From NCBI GenBank assembly GCA_964036315.1, contig OZ038488.1, positions 65,958,642-66,022,641 of the forward strand: 64,000 bases of DNA. The letters are read 5' to 3'. Origin of the DNA: Acanthosepion esculentum (taxonomy: Eukaryota; Mollusca; Cephalopoda; Sepiida; Sepiidae). Under the pieces are notes generated by a model. The model was not told where the DNA came from. It made no database searches and worked only from the letters and a program-made list of their open reading frames with translations. Positions 22,536 through 33,134 of the stretch are shown here, piece by piece. Every line of letters begins with the position of its first letter. Position 1 is the first letter of the stretch. Position numbers and translations under genes: made by a program.

Positions 22536-23190
22536 GTGTTGCGGAAACGAAGAATGATTAACCTTGAAGGCAGAACTTGTCGCTGTTGTTGTTTCTGCTG
22601 AAAAGGTTAATTTCTTCTTCGCCTTAGCAAACGTAAATTCGAGGAAACAAGGGAATACGTCGTATTTCGAGTAAATAAATGTATAATTTATTTACATCTA
22701 TACAAAGCCAGCATACTACTCGTTGCTGTTGTAAAAGGTGACAGAGTAGGGTAGGAAATAAGAGAAAGAATGTTGGTTATGGCTGTCGACTGATGTTTTG
22801 TGAAGACGGCGGCGGCAAAGGATGAAAGTTGAAAAGTATGGCTTCCAGTCTCAGTCTGCCCGCGGCATTCTTGATCAATCTCTGCACGTCGACATCTCAG
22901 CCAGATCTCTCTCCCTCTCTCTTCTGCGGCGTTGAATCAAGGAATTTTTATCCGTCGTATTGGCTCCAAATCACAGTCTGTGTCTTTTAGCGGTAGTTAT
23001 TTCAACTGGTCAATATATAAAGTTCATTTTATCATTTAATACCGAAAAAATGCGTCGAGACATAATGCACAGAGACGCGTTTTCGCATTCTCCCTTGGGT
23101 GGTCGAACAGTCAACATCCGGTTTAGTGTAAGAAACATGATAACAGACATACTCGGAAAAAGAATGCAAGTTTTTTAGTTTTGCTTCAAT
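22536..23190. other. Insertion splitting the gypsy relic, identity unknown
   Basis: About 650 bp of unrelated sequence lies between the RT thumb and RNase H of the gypsy relic. It begins near TGTTGCGGAAACG and contains AATAAA motifs but no protein I recognise. The boundaries are uncertain by tens of bases. Confidence 0.5.
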
Positions 23191-23500
23191 TCTTGCTTTA
23201 GACGTTTTTCACGAAGCAAAGAAAAGCTTCATAAAACAAAATTATCTCAGTGATGGTGAGAACGCGGTAGTAACCTTAACAACAGATGCTTCGTCGAATG
23301 CTGTTGGTGCCGTCTTACAACAAAATATTGACGAAGAAAACAAACCCATTTCTTTTTCTCTCTCAAGCTAAATTCTTCTCATTTGAAAGACAGCACATTT
23401 TCGATAGAACTTCTCGCCATCTAATTATCTATCCAACAATGTTCTAGAAGGACATGAATTCACGGTATTCACAGACCATAAAGTACTCACTTATGCCCTA
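23191..23500 (+). pseudogene. Gypsy RNase H relic, continuation of the element at 21270
   Basis: Reads DVFHEAKKSFIKQNYLS, TLTTDASSNAVGAVLQQN and FTVFTDHKVLTYAL in order. TDASxxAVGAVLQQ and FTVFTDHKxLTYAL are the diagnostic RNase H motifs of Ty3/gypsy elements. One or more frame changes near 23365-23430. Truncated at about 23500, where a hammerhead-like motif begins. Confidence 0.82.
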
Positions 23501-23503
23501 CAT

Positions 23504-23545
23504 CTGACGATGGCTGGAGGTCACGACAGCCGAAACGTTGTGAGT
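23504..23545 (+). ncRNA. Hammerhead-ribozyme-like core
   Basis: CTGACGA at 23504-23510, then GGCTG (23512-23516) and CAGCC (23527-23531), a perfect 5-bp stem II, then GAAAC at 23532. This is the order of conserved elements in a hammerhead core (CUGANGA, stem II, GAAA). Helix III and the cleavage triplet are not convincing (ACGTTGTG follows). Penelope-like elements are known to carry such motifs. Likely a remnant. Confidence 0.4.
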
Positions 23546-23778
23546 ATATCGATCCGGGTAACCTACAGGGAATAGAAATTGTGTTAATAAACGCAATCTG
23601 TGCTATCACTATTTTTTAATGGTAAATTGAATTTTATTTGTTTCCTATTTGTCCAAATTTAAAACAAGTTCTTTTTTGCGCATTTATTACAAATTTATAA
23701 AATTCTTTTGAAGGTACAGGGTATATAAAAGACGAAGAAGAATATTTCCGGAGAGAGTGTGTCTTATCACTCAACATC

Positions 23779-23781
<3 letters not shown>

Positions 23782-23841
<60 letters not shown>
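23782..23841. repeat. (GA)n microsatellite
   Basis: About 30 GA units. Confidence 0.95.
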
Positions 23842-23843
<2 letters not shown>

Positions 23844-23887
23844 ATTAATAAAGTAATATTTTAATTAAATGTTTTTAATTGTCCCCA

Positions 23888-24439
23888 TCTATATATCTAT
23901 AATTCTCAAAATGTGTGTGTGTAATCGGATGTTGTTTATGCGTTTCCAGTTTTCATCCGATTTCGATGAAATTTTTTGTTTGATAGATAATTCTTCAGTG
24001 CCGGTTTTAAGTTCAAATTCTCTGGAAAAAATTACAACCTTGAAGGTGAAAATCGAAAAACTGATTTTATTTTACACTTTGCGCAAAAATCAAAGACAAA
24101 ATTTAATGTCTGTAAAAAACAGCGTACAATCCATTTAGAGAGTTGAAATCTAACGCAAAAGATTATTAGAATTAAAAAAAATATAGATATTATAAATAAA
24201 AATTATTGTATATTATTATTATTATGGTCTAAGGAAGAGGTTCCTTCTTTGCAAGATTGAGAAAGCAAAACGGCACTTTTCAGGACCCGACTCCATTGGG
24301 GAATGTCCCTCAATTGCACCTAATTGTTGTTGCTAATATTGATTTTCGGGTGGGCTGACTTTAAACTTAAACTGCTCCAATTGAACGGCAAAAATTCCCA
24401 GTAATGAAACACCCGGTCGAAGTCGGGTTATACTGCTAG
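23888..24439 (+). mobile_element. Complete non-autonomous Helitron
   Basis: Starts TCTATATATCTATAATTCTC immediately after an A and ends CTAG immediately before a T. The 3' end has a hairpin (ACCCG / CGGGT at about 24411-24428) followed 7 bases later by CTAG. These are the classical animal Helitron termini: 5' TC, 3' hairpin plus CTRR, insertion between A and T, no target duplication. Length is 552 bp. It encodes no Rep/Hel; an open stretch of 89 codons near its start has no recognisable domain. It would depend on an autonomous partner, such as the one that left the helicase relic at 2628-3500. Confidence 0.85.
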
Positions 24440-24602
24440 TTATTAATAAATGCCTAAGACAAGTGTAGACATTTAAATATTATGAAATAAAACAATAGAT
24501 TTTTAAAAAAAAATAATCACACATGCACAAATATGAACTTACTTTATTTCTATGTTTCTACTCAACTATTTGTGTAGCTTATTTAGATGAAAACCTGTGC
24601 CT

Positions 24603-25080
24603 AAAATAACAACTGGACGATATCCCTAAACCTGAGCAGTGAAACGAAAACAGTCTATCCCCGTAGATTAAATAAAGTATCCAGTTCAGAATTCTCTGTA
24701 GATTATCCAGATCTGTATATATCTGAGGAAGGCCAGAGCGTACAACGACCGAAACGTTGTGATAACAACAACAAAGATAAGGACAATAGTCTTAATATAA
24801 ATAATGTAAATAATGATAACTCCTCATCCCAGAAATTCAGAGAAAAATAACAACTGGGCAATATCCCTAGACCTGAGAAGTGAAACGAGAACAGTCTATG
24901 CAAGTAGATTAAATAAAGGATCCAGTTCAGAATTCTCTGTAGATTATCCAGATCTATATAAACCCGAGGAAGGCCAGAGAGCACAACAACCGAAACGTTG
25001 TGATAGCAACAACAAAGATTAGGACAATAATCTGCAATAAATAATGATAACTCCTCATCCCAGAAATTGAGAGAAAAATA
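24603..25080 (+). repeat. Tandem dimer of ~241-bp units with hammerhead-like cores
   Basis: Unit 1 (24603-24843) and unit 2 (24844-25080) align along their length with few differences. Each contains a TATA-like TAGATTAAATAAAG, a segment TTCTCTGTAGATTATCCAGA, a (C/T)GAGGA box, GGCC, a CCGAAACGTTGTG box and a shared end (ATAATGATAACTCCTCATCC). A third, diverged copy lies at about 30900-31090. The unit may be a Penelope-like terminal repeat or a retrozyme-like repeat; no protein-coding function is evident. Confidence 0.75.
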
Positions 25081-25936
25081 TTCATTATTAACTTTGATTT
25101 GTGTACATCCATTCCCGTGATGAACTTTTTGCTTCGGTGATGATATATATAATATAGCGTTACGCGCTGTTTCACACGGCAACCCCAGGGTCAAGAAACG
25201 TTAGCCACGGTAATAGATGATGAGGATGTGGTGGTTTGAGGTGTGCCTCTCTTTCCTGTTTTGGTATTTTATCGTTCGAGCTTTTCTTTTCAGTTGCAAA
25301 CCTAGCATTATGAATGGGAGTGTCGACCAGTTGTCCCGGTCACTGGTTCGACGACGTCCGAGACAAGAGACTTCTCTATCCACATTTTGTTTTGATAAGA
25401 TCTGATGTATTCTCATGCTCGGAATCAAGACAGCTCAAGTGGAAGGCAGCCGCGTATTACACACAACTTCAAGAGTTCTCAAGATTGGTCGAAGTCTTAG
25501 AACAATTATGAAGAAAATCGGAATATCTAAACGTATTATATTTTAGCAGTTGGCTACGTAGGCATTTCAAACTAGCATTCTTTCCCCAGTCCTAATACTA
25601 GATAATGGTACGCACTGGTCAGAAATTAGAATCGCTTCTAAGTGTGTTATAACTCTGATGGGTCATAATGTAAAGAAGTAAGAGGATACAAATGAAAAGA
25701 TTCAAAATTGACTCGGCTTTCCATTTCACCGAAGCAGACGTTAAACATTGTTTAATGAGAGTGTTTGCGCCTCCTACATCTTCCTTTTCTTTCTTTTCCT
25801 AAAACCAAACAGCCCCTTTCATATATCTTTTTTACCGTCTATCCTCGCAATCAATCAGGTATTGTCCATTGTTTATCTGAGATTATGGTAGGGCATAACG
25901 TACGCGCTAGCTAAGTAAAGAAGGAATAAGCAGAAT
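25081..25936. other. Intergenic, unassigned
   Basis: Conceptual ORFs at 25217-25511 show no recognisable domain; they could be old retroelement sequence. Nothing I can support. Confidence 0.35.
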
Positions 25937-26472
25937 TATATTATTATTATTATTATTATTATTATTTCCTTGGATTTCTGTTGTATAGACATTCCCTCCC
26001 TGGTTCCAACCAGAGACCTAAGTTCGGAAATGGCTTCATGACATCGTCCACTGACCATTACTTGTAATAAAAGAAACTAAAAAAAAACTTAAAAAAACTA
26101 ACACCACACATTTTACATAGATAAAGCTCTTGGTAATATGTGAGCTGTACTCATGAGTATAAATTTTTGTATTTTTGTAAGGCATGGGCTACCAGGGATC
26201 CCTTCGATGAGTCTATCGGGATTATTTCCAGTTAGTCTGAGGGCTCCATGTACAATCTTAATTATTGATGTCCTCATGTACCACATTTTAGAGATTTCCA
26301 CTTCAAGATCCTTGTATTTTGATAGTTTTTTTTAAAGATCTTCAATAATACATTACAATTTGCAGGGACTGCCATGTCGATAAGAAAGCACATTCTGTTC
26401 TGTGGTCATTGATCACGAGCTTTGATTGTTCTGTCTGTGCATATTTTAAGGTTCCATAAAATTGTTACAGGT
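25937..26472 (-). mobile_element. REL-type LINE 3' fragment, copy 2
   Basis: Minus-strand frames read MAVPANCNVLL near 26370, then KYKDLEVEISKMW, then GALRLTGNNPDRLIEGIPGS and AHILPRALSM at the C-terminal stop (26113). The 3'UTR ends in a (TAA)n tail (25937-25965 as ATT on plus). It is 5'-truncated exactly where the (TAA)n tail of the next copy begins (about 26473). Confidence 0.78.
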
Positions 26473-28424
26473 TATTATTATTATTTTTATTTCCTTTGAA
26501 TTCTGGCGTTTACACATTTCTTTCCGGGTCCCGCCCAGGGACCTAAGGTTAGAAATGGCATCATGACACTTTCCATTGACAAGAAAAAAAATTACATAGA
26601 TAAAGCCATTCGTAAAGTGTGGGCTGTATTTGTCAGAAATTTTTTTTTATATCTCTTTGAGGCATGAACTTCCAGGAATCCCTTCAATTAGTCTACTGGA
26701 ATCTTTTCCAACCAATCCTAGGGCTCCAACTACAACAGGGATAGTGCCACATTTTTTAGATTTCTATTTCAAGGTCCTTGTATTTTGACAGCTTTTTGAA
26801 TATCTCCAAAGATACATTGCAGTCTGCAGGGACTGCCATATCAATAAGGAGGCACTTTTTTGTGGTCTTTAATAACAATGTCTTGGCAATTGGCTTTGAT
26901 TGTTCTGTCAGTGTGTATTGTGTAGTCCTATAGAATTGTAACAGGTCCTATCTCCGTAACCGGGTCTGGGTGGTGTTCATACCAATTTCTTTCAGTTTCC
27001 TTCCCGTAGAAGTTGCAAATTTTCCAGTGCAGATATTGGCCGACTCTGTCATGCCGGGTTTTATATTCAGTGGGTGCCAATATTGTGCAACCTGATATAA
27101 GATGATCAATCGTTTCTGGATATTTATCACAGAACCTGCATTTGGGGCTAACACAATATTTTAGTATATGTGCTTGATAATTACTAGTTAACAAGCATTG
27201 GTCCTGTACAGCAAGGATAAAACCTTCAGTTTCAGCTTTCAACCCTGCGCTACGTAGCTACTGATGCGTACGGGTCTTGTCTACGTCAGCTTGTTTGGTA
27301 CGGGCAGAGTATTGGCCATGAAGCGGTTTATCTTGCGATTGTTTCTGTATTTGGTCGGTTGCATTTGTCTTTGCTTTCTTTTTTAAGTATTTTGCAGCTT
27401 CAGTCGGTGTACTGTGCTTTACTTGTATTTCTGCGCCCATTTGAAACTCCATTTTGAATTTGTTGGCTTGCTTTATTACGGAGTCAATACGCTTACTACT
27501 TTCATGTTCCTTGACACATAGCATCATCCAGTCTTCTGTAGTTTCTAACTATCTTTGGAGGCCAATTGTTGTAGTTTTGTAGGACAGTTCTAGTTGAACT
27601 AATCCTCTGCCTCCTTCGGATCTGGGCACATACAGACGATCAACATCAGCTTTGGGATGATGCATGCGGTAGCAAGTGAGAAGCTTTCTCGTTTTGGCGT
27701 CCATTCGCTTAATTTCAGCTATGGTCCAGTTAAGGACATTAAAGCTGTATTGCACCACAGGGACAGCGAAGGTGTTTATGGCTGATATTCTGTTTTTTTA
27801 GTTTAGCTCGGTATTTAGTACCAGACGTACACGCCTGTAGTACTCCTTTCTTACCTTCTCCTCATTTTGGGGTGTTGTATGCCATCTCCTTCGCTAATTC
27901 CTAGGTACTTATAAGCTTCATCATGCTCCAGTTCCCTAAACTTTGTGACAAAATCTAAATCTATTAAGAGTGTTTGTGTAATTCTCCCTTTCTTGAATGT
28001 TACTTTTGCACATTTATCTAATCCGAAGTCCATACCTATGTCGTCACTGAAGTATTTTACAATACTGAAGAGACCCTTCAACTCATTGTCGTCTTTAGCA
28101 AAGAGATTGAGATCATCCATGTAGAGTAGGTGATTTAATATGTTTTTATTTGTTTTGTAACCATAGCTACTGTTGTTCAGTTCATGCGTAATGGGGATTA
28201 AGGACAAACAAATCAGAAGGAGTGACAGAGAGTCTCCTTGAAAGATTCCACCTCGGATATTTAGATATGGCAGTGGCTCTGGTGTGACTAAGGTATAGTT
28301 TGGTGTTCCACATTCCCATGCATGCTTAAGGAAATTTAATACCACAGGAGAGACTTTGTACATTTCCAAAGTCTTAAGGATCCAAGAATGTGGAACACTA
28401 TCAAAGGCTTTACGATAATACAAG
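26473..28424 (-). pseudogene. REL-type LINE with reverse transcriptase, 5'-truncated (copy 1)
   Basis: Longest LINE in the window. Minus-strand order: 28423-27851 encodes an RT palm with YRKAFDSVPHSW, GGIFQGDSLS (residues 58-67) and the catalytic YMDDL (residues 101-105). 27758-27549 encodes the thumb region (KADVDRLYVPRSEGGRGLVQ). 27242-26928 encodes AVQDQCLLTSNYQAHILK, a CCHC knuckle (CRFCDKYPETIDHLISGC), HDRVGQYLHWKICNFYGK and WYEHHPDPVTE. After 26928 come remnants of the restriction-like endonuclease, KDLEIEI and the 3'UTR with a (TAA)n tail. Several frameshifts separate the open pieces. The layout is that of R2/R4-group LINEs; R4/Dong-like is my inference. The 5' half is missing. Confidence 0.8.
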
Positions 28425-29749
28425 ATTTTATTGAACTTTTAAAAAATTATTTGGTAATAAATAGAATTATTAAAGTTTTTTTTTTAAGTTTTAGGTTTGT
28501 TATTAAATTAAAATAGACATGCTCACATGCAAATGTACATGCACACTCAATTTTAATGTCGCAACAGTTAATTTCCATTTCTGTCCCGTTGAAGTCATTT
28601 TTATGACTCTTTCTGTATTTAAAATGAATATGGTTTCTAATAAATGTAGTATTTTAAATGGACAAAGAATTTAAATCATCGAGCCGGCAGCGAAGCGACA
28701 GGTATTTAATTAGCAAAACGAAAATTCAGTTGCAATTTAGCCCCTAGTGCATTTGAAACCGAAATGCATAGGCAAGGTTTCGAATTTTCTTATCTCTGCC
28801 CACTGACTTAACAGTTACTCCACTTTTGCCACCACATAGCGTTTTAATCATTTCAGGGCACTAACAAATATTTCTTCATGTAAAGTGAAAATTGATATTG
28901 AAAAACCAAATTTACAATGCTTTATTTTAAATTTGTTCGAATAATCTCTGTCTGAATTTCTGGAATAAGGATTTATTACTTACATTTAGACTAATGTTTT
29001 CATCTTTGTTTTAAAGGGATATCCTTGTTTGTTCAAAGAGTTCACGCTGTAACTGCTGTTTCCTTTAACGGGAGTAAAGAATCCTTTCCAATACGAGGGC
29101 GTGTCCTGGTCTTTCCACTACCATTTTTTGTTACTCTAGAATTGACTGATGTCTTGATTGATAAGCATGATGGAATTAGCTTCAGGTTTCTATGTCTGTA
29201 TAGGAATGTCAGGAGGATTGACATGCGCCTCAGTTTTTGACAGCGCTTTTCCGATCGCTTCCATTGATATATTACATCGGGTCCGCAAAAATCAAGATTT
29301 TTAGCCAAAATTTCAAACATTTTAAAAAGGATCAAAAATATAATATAATAATCAAAAAATCCTTTGGTCTTTCCTCTTAATAATAACAAAAAATTTAACG
29401 ATAAAATTCTGTTTTTATTACGTTTACGGCATTTTTTCATCATGGTATGCTAATTTTCTTTAGCGAATCAGTGTAGATATGTATATGTGGAATCGATGCG
29501 AGACGGCGGGGGTTGTTCATAATTGTCGTATTTCGGCTCCTGGTATGTTAAGAATGCCGTAGAATCGGAGAATGAATAAAATTAATTCATCGATTCTGAT
29601 TTAGTTCGACTGCCTGTCACGTTATATACGTATCTAGCGAGGCCAAGTGATCCACTTCGAAACTGTTCAGTAGACCATGATCGGTGACTTCTTATCCTTG
29701 TTAGGAACAAATCTTCTTTCAGATTTGCTCGCTCGACTATGATATTCGT
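28425..29749. other. Intergenic, unassigned
   Basis: No recognisable genes. Overlapping ORFs around 29025-29443 on both strands have no family resemblance. Confidence 0.4.
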
Positions 29750-29754
29750 ATACT

Positions 29755-29910
29755 GGTCGAAGAAGAAGGAAAGAAATTTGCGAGCCTATGTGAAATTGTT
29801 TTTGATATACAATGAGGATAAAAATTAAATTAATCAGAGAAGGGTGTCTGGAAATCATGTGAGAGGTTTCGTTTTAGTTCCACGCGACCTGCGTTGAAAT
29901 TCTCGCCACT
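29755..29910 (+). repeat. SINE-like fragment (family B 5' module)
   Basis: GCCTATGTGAAATTGTTTTT to about 29910 matches the 5' part of the composite SINE at 41450-41590 (AACCTATGTGAAATTCCTTT), including an AATCATGTGAGAGGTTTC-type segment and a weak box-B-like TTGAAATTC. Confidence 0.55.
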
Positions 29911-30457
29911 GTAAAATTAATTTACTATTATATCGGCTTCTAACGAGCACGCGGCACTTCAAAGAATTTTCTCTCCATAGTGCTAAAAGCTACGTATTTC
30001 AAACTATCTCTCTTCGTCTACTTTTGAACGTATGCAACGATATATCGAACTCTCTTAGCATTCTTTAATATTAATATTATTTTGTGTCAGATCATTTAAT
30101 CTGTTGTGTGAACATTTCCGCTTCATTCAATACGTTAAAACTATGGACTTTAAGAAAAGCGTGTAAATTCTTGAATAAATTCCATATCTTGTTTTGTTAA
30201 ATTTACCCTTCATTAATCTTCTTGGCATGAGTAAGTCAATTTTACATTTTAACCTGTCAACATACAATATGAGCCTTATGTAATGACAACCCCATACAAG
30301 CTCAGTACAAGAACAAATTCAATACTTGAGTTATTACATTATTCGGACTGTTATCCTCTCATCTTGGGCAGGGTTAGATAACAGGACTGTTATCCTCATC
30401 TTTATTTTCGTCCACTAGTTCCACGTTCTAACTCAACTCACCAACTTTTTTTTTGCT

Positions 30458-30540
30458 GTAGCCTGGTATTGAACTCACAACTCTTTGGGTTTAGTTTTAA
30501 CGATCTAACCAAAGTTTTTATCCACTGCGCCATGTGCCCT
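30458..30540 (-). repeat. tRNA-like SINE head (third type)
   Basis: On the minus strand GGGCACATGGCGCAGTGGAT carries an excellent box A (TGGCGCAGTGG), and GAGTTCAATACC 40-50 bases later fits box B. The ends do not form an acceptor stem, so it is not a functional tRNA. Confidence 0.6.
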
Positions 30541-30654
30541 TAAAGACGTCTGTGTATGAATTTCTGGGGCTTATAAGCCTAATGTATCAGCAACAGTTTT
30601 TACCAGTGATCATATTGCAATTTATTATTTATTATTATTGCATTTTTTTTTTAT

Positions 30655-30881
30655 CAGAGCTTATATTGCAATTTTTTGTGTTGGTATGGCTTTTCTCTAA
30701 CACTCCTTATTACTAGTTCCCATTTTGTATTCATTTCTATACTTTCTAGATTTTTGTGGCCTAGCATATGTGCTGATTCCTTAAGTTTTCGTATTTTCCA
30801 GTGATATTCTCTATCTATTATTTCAATCTCATCCCACAGGGGACGGTGGTCTCCCTTTTCTCTCTATATGTGGTCAGCTAC
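30655..30881 (-). pseudogene. Penelope-like element, C-terminal (GIY-YIG region) relic
   Basis: Minus-strand frame: VADH, an internal stop, then REKGDHRPLWDEIEIIDREY, HWKIRKLKESAHMLGHKN, SIEMNTKWELV and a terminal stop at 30655-30657. The pattern WDxxxIxDxExxWxxRxxKEAxxI followed by (S)IExNxxWE is typical of the C-terminal part of Penelope-like proteins downstream of the GIY-YIG nuclease. The N-terminal RT is missing. Confidence 0.55.
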
Positions 30882-30899
30882 GCTTGTAATAACTGAGAC

Positions 30900-31090
30900 A
30901 TCCAGAAGAGGCATGACACATGGAACTAGAACAATCTACCCCGGTGGACGAAATAAAGGGTTCGGTTCGAATATCCAATCAACCGAAGAAGGCCGAGAAG
31001 TTGTGAATATGATAATGAAGATGAGGATAACAGTCCGAATAATGTAAATAAGAACAAATTCCTCTTCAACAAACGAGCCAACGCCGCAAC
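30900..31090 (+). repeat. Diverged copy of the 241-bp unit
   Basis: Shares the order GAACTAGAACAATCTA, ACGAAATAAAGGGTTC, CCGAAGAAGGCCGAGAAG and a TGATAATGAAGATGAGGATA end with the units at 24603-25080. The GAAAC box is lost. It abuts a Penelope-like C-terminus in the opposite orientation. Confidence 0.55.
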
Positions 31091-31489
31091 AAATTGTGAC
31101 TCCCTTAAAAAAACTCTTCATGTCGTCACACGGGAATTATTCTAAGCCTTACTGAAAAAATAGGGCTATTGTCGTTCTATCTTCAGGGAGTATTTAGTTT
31201 GATTTGTATTTAAAAAATAAAAGTGATTCCTAGAGTTAAAACAGTGTTTGTAATAATAGATAATTATTACAGTACAATTTTGCTTCGCCAGAACTAACGC
31301 CAGGGAGGAAAAAGATTGGATCCAAACGTAATCGAGAAGCAAAAAAATCACTTTCTCTCTTGAAATACAAAATAAGTCAAACTTAATTTTGTCATCTGTT
31401 ATCAAGGAATTTACTATAGCATCCGGTTTTGTTTAGGTACCTCTAAAAATTCGTTAAAAAATGAGTATGCCATACATGATGAAAAAAAT

Positions 31490-31590
31490 GCCCCAAACTT
31501 AATAAAGACAAAGTTTTATCGTCGAAATTTTTGTGCTATTATTAAGTGGAAAATTAAAGGATTATTTCATGCAAAAATTATTTTTCTTAC
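31490..31590 (+). repeat. Dispersed repeat, copy 1
   Basis: AAACTTAATAAAGACAAAGTTTTATCGTC and following bases match 51848-51925 (AAACTTAATGAAAACCAAGTTTTATCGTC). Function and class unknown. Confidence 0.5.
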
Positions 31591-31882
31591 TCCTCTTCAG
31601 AACCTTCAAAATTAGGACGATTTTATCGGTAATCAAAAAAAGTAATTTCAATCAATTTAAAATTTTAAATACGGTTTGAAATACAGCAAAGCATTTATTT
31701 TTTGCTTATTGGAAAACAGCTCGAAACTAAGACGAAAATAAAAGCTTCAATAAATATTTTTCATTTTTAATATGGATTTTAAACTTTACTTTAGGTATTG
31801 TTTTTTTCCTGAGGTACCTGCCCTTAGGGCATGCGTAAAATGAACGCATGCTGACAATTTTCAAAGTTGTTTATTCGATAAC

Positions 31883-31883
<1 letters not shown>

Positions 31884-31923
<40 letters not shown>

Positions 31924-31940
31924 GTGTGTGCGCGCGCGCG
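31884..31940. repeat. (GT)n/(GC)n compound microsatellite
   Basis: About 20 GT units passing into a short CG/CGCG stretch. Confidence 0.9.
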
Positions 31941-32405
31941 CTCAACTGGGGACAGTTGTCCAGTCTTATTGTGCATTGCACAGGGACAAGAAGAATAAAT
32001 AAATATATTTAATTTAACTATTTTTTAAAACTCTCGATGGCGAAATGATCAGTTCTCTCCCTTGACTAAAAAGCTCTAAATTTACATTTACATTCTATGT
32101 GTGATTTTCTTTTTTCGATCAAGTCAATTAGCAAGCCTAAGAAACCACTCGCTCTGATTAAGCAATCAGATACATTTTAATGATCTGTTCTATACTAGCT
32201 GACCATCCGTACAAATAAATAGCACTTCCTCTCACTGTCTCTCTTGTTTACTGTCTCTCTTTAGTTTTTTTTTTTTTTTTTTTTTTAAGTTTCGCAATTA
32301 GTTCTCCAGTGGGAAAGGAAAATACTTGTTTTATTGCTTGATACGTCTGCAGTTGTTTTACAAGCAATAAAAAAACATCCCTAGGTTGGAACTATAACCT
32401 TTCCG
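31941..32405. other. Intergenic, unassigned
   Basis: Contains a T run of about 22 bases near 32265-32286. Otherwise nothing recognised. Confidence 0.5.
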
Positions 32406-32653
32406 TCAGTTATGTGCCATGCGTGATACACCCTTATGCAATGACTGACGAGGCAGATTTTCCCCCCGCAGTAGGTTGCCATTCTCTTTCAGGGGTAGAC
32501 CAATCTGTCCTGCTATTTAGCCGTGGAGGCGATGATAGAATACGAGGATTCATATGATTCTACGTAAGTGAATGTAATGATTCAACTGGAATTCGAACTC
32601 GGCTCTCTGACTCCTCAAAGACAAGCCGCTATCCATTACTCCACCGTGCCTCC
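32406..32653 (-). mobile_element. SINE family A, antisense copy
   Basis: Read on minus it begins GGAGGCACGGTGGAGTAATG at 32653, contains box B GTTCGAATTCC, and ends GGCACATAACTGA at 32406. Head is the best preserved of the five copies. Confidence 0.85.
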
Positions 32654-33134
32654 TTACAATTTGCATTCTTTAAATCAGTTTTTAATTCAGAATACTTAAA
32701 AAGAAATTATTTATTTTTTAAATATATGTTATTTCGAAAAACTAGATACTTCCACAGTCTAGTTTTCTAAAATTAAAAAAAAACTCATTTTAAATAATTT
32801 ATTTTAAATGTTTTCTTTAAAGGTAAATTTTGGTCTTATTTGAAAGACAATAATCTCTAATTTCGCTAAAAAGAAAAATAGTTGTACGTTTTTAAATAAA
32901 GATTTTAGACATAAAAATGTAAAAACTCACTCCCGCCCAGTTCGATTAGTTAACTTGATGGATGATGCTGATAAATGGAAAATGAAAACACTTTAAAAAT
33001 CTCTTTTCTGTCCTTGACATTTATGGATTAATTAACTAGATCTTGTAAAATTATAACGAAAATGCATTTTTCCATAGCCGGGTATGTTTCGCTTGTTAAT
33101 ACGTTCAGTGGTCAAATAATGTAATTTTCCTATA
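32654..33134. other. Intergenic, AT-rich
   Basis: No recognised feature. Confidence 0.5.

Noticed and set aside
24703..25194. 163-codon minus-strand ORF with repeated segments
   Set aside because: Antisense translation of the tandem 241-bp units; the internal repetition comes from the DNA duplication.
25217..25511. Integrase or pol fragment
   Set aside because: A few residues are suggestive, but no diagnostic motif is present.
29042..29443. 133-codon minus-strand ORF
   Set aside because: Low-complexity start, no recognisable domain, overlapping ORF on the other strand; no reason to prefer either.
30458..30540. Functional tRNA gene
   Set aside because: Box A and B are good but no acceptor stem or anticodon arm can be formed; treated as a SINE head.
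32190..32215. Helitron 3' end (GGTCAGCTAGT on the minus strand)
   Set aside because: Ends with CTAGT but lacks a convincing hairpin, and no matching 5' TC end was found.
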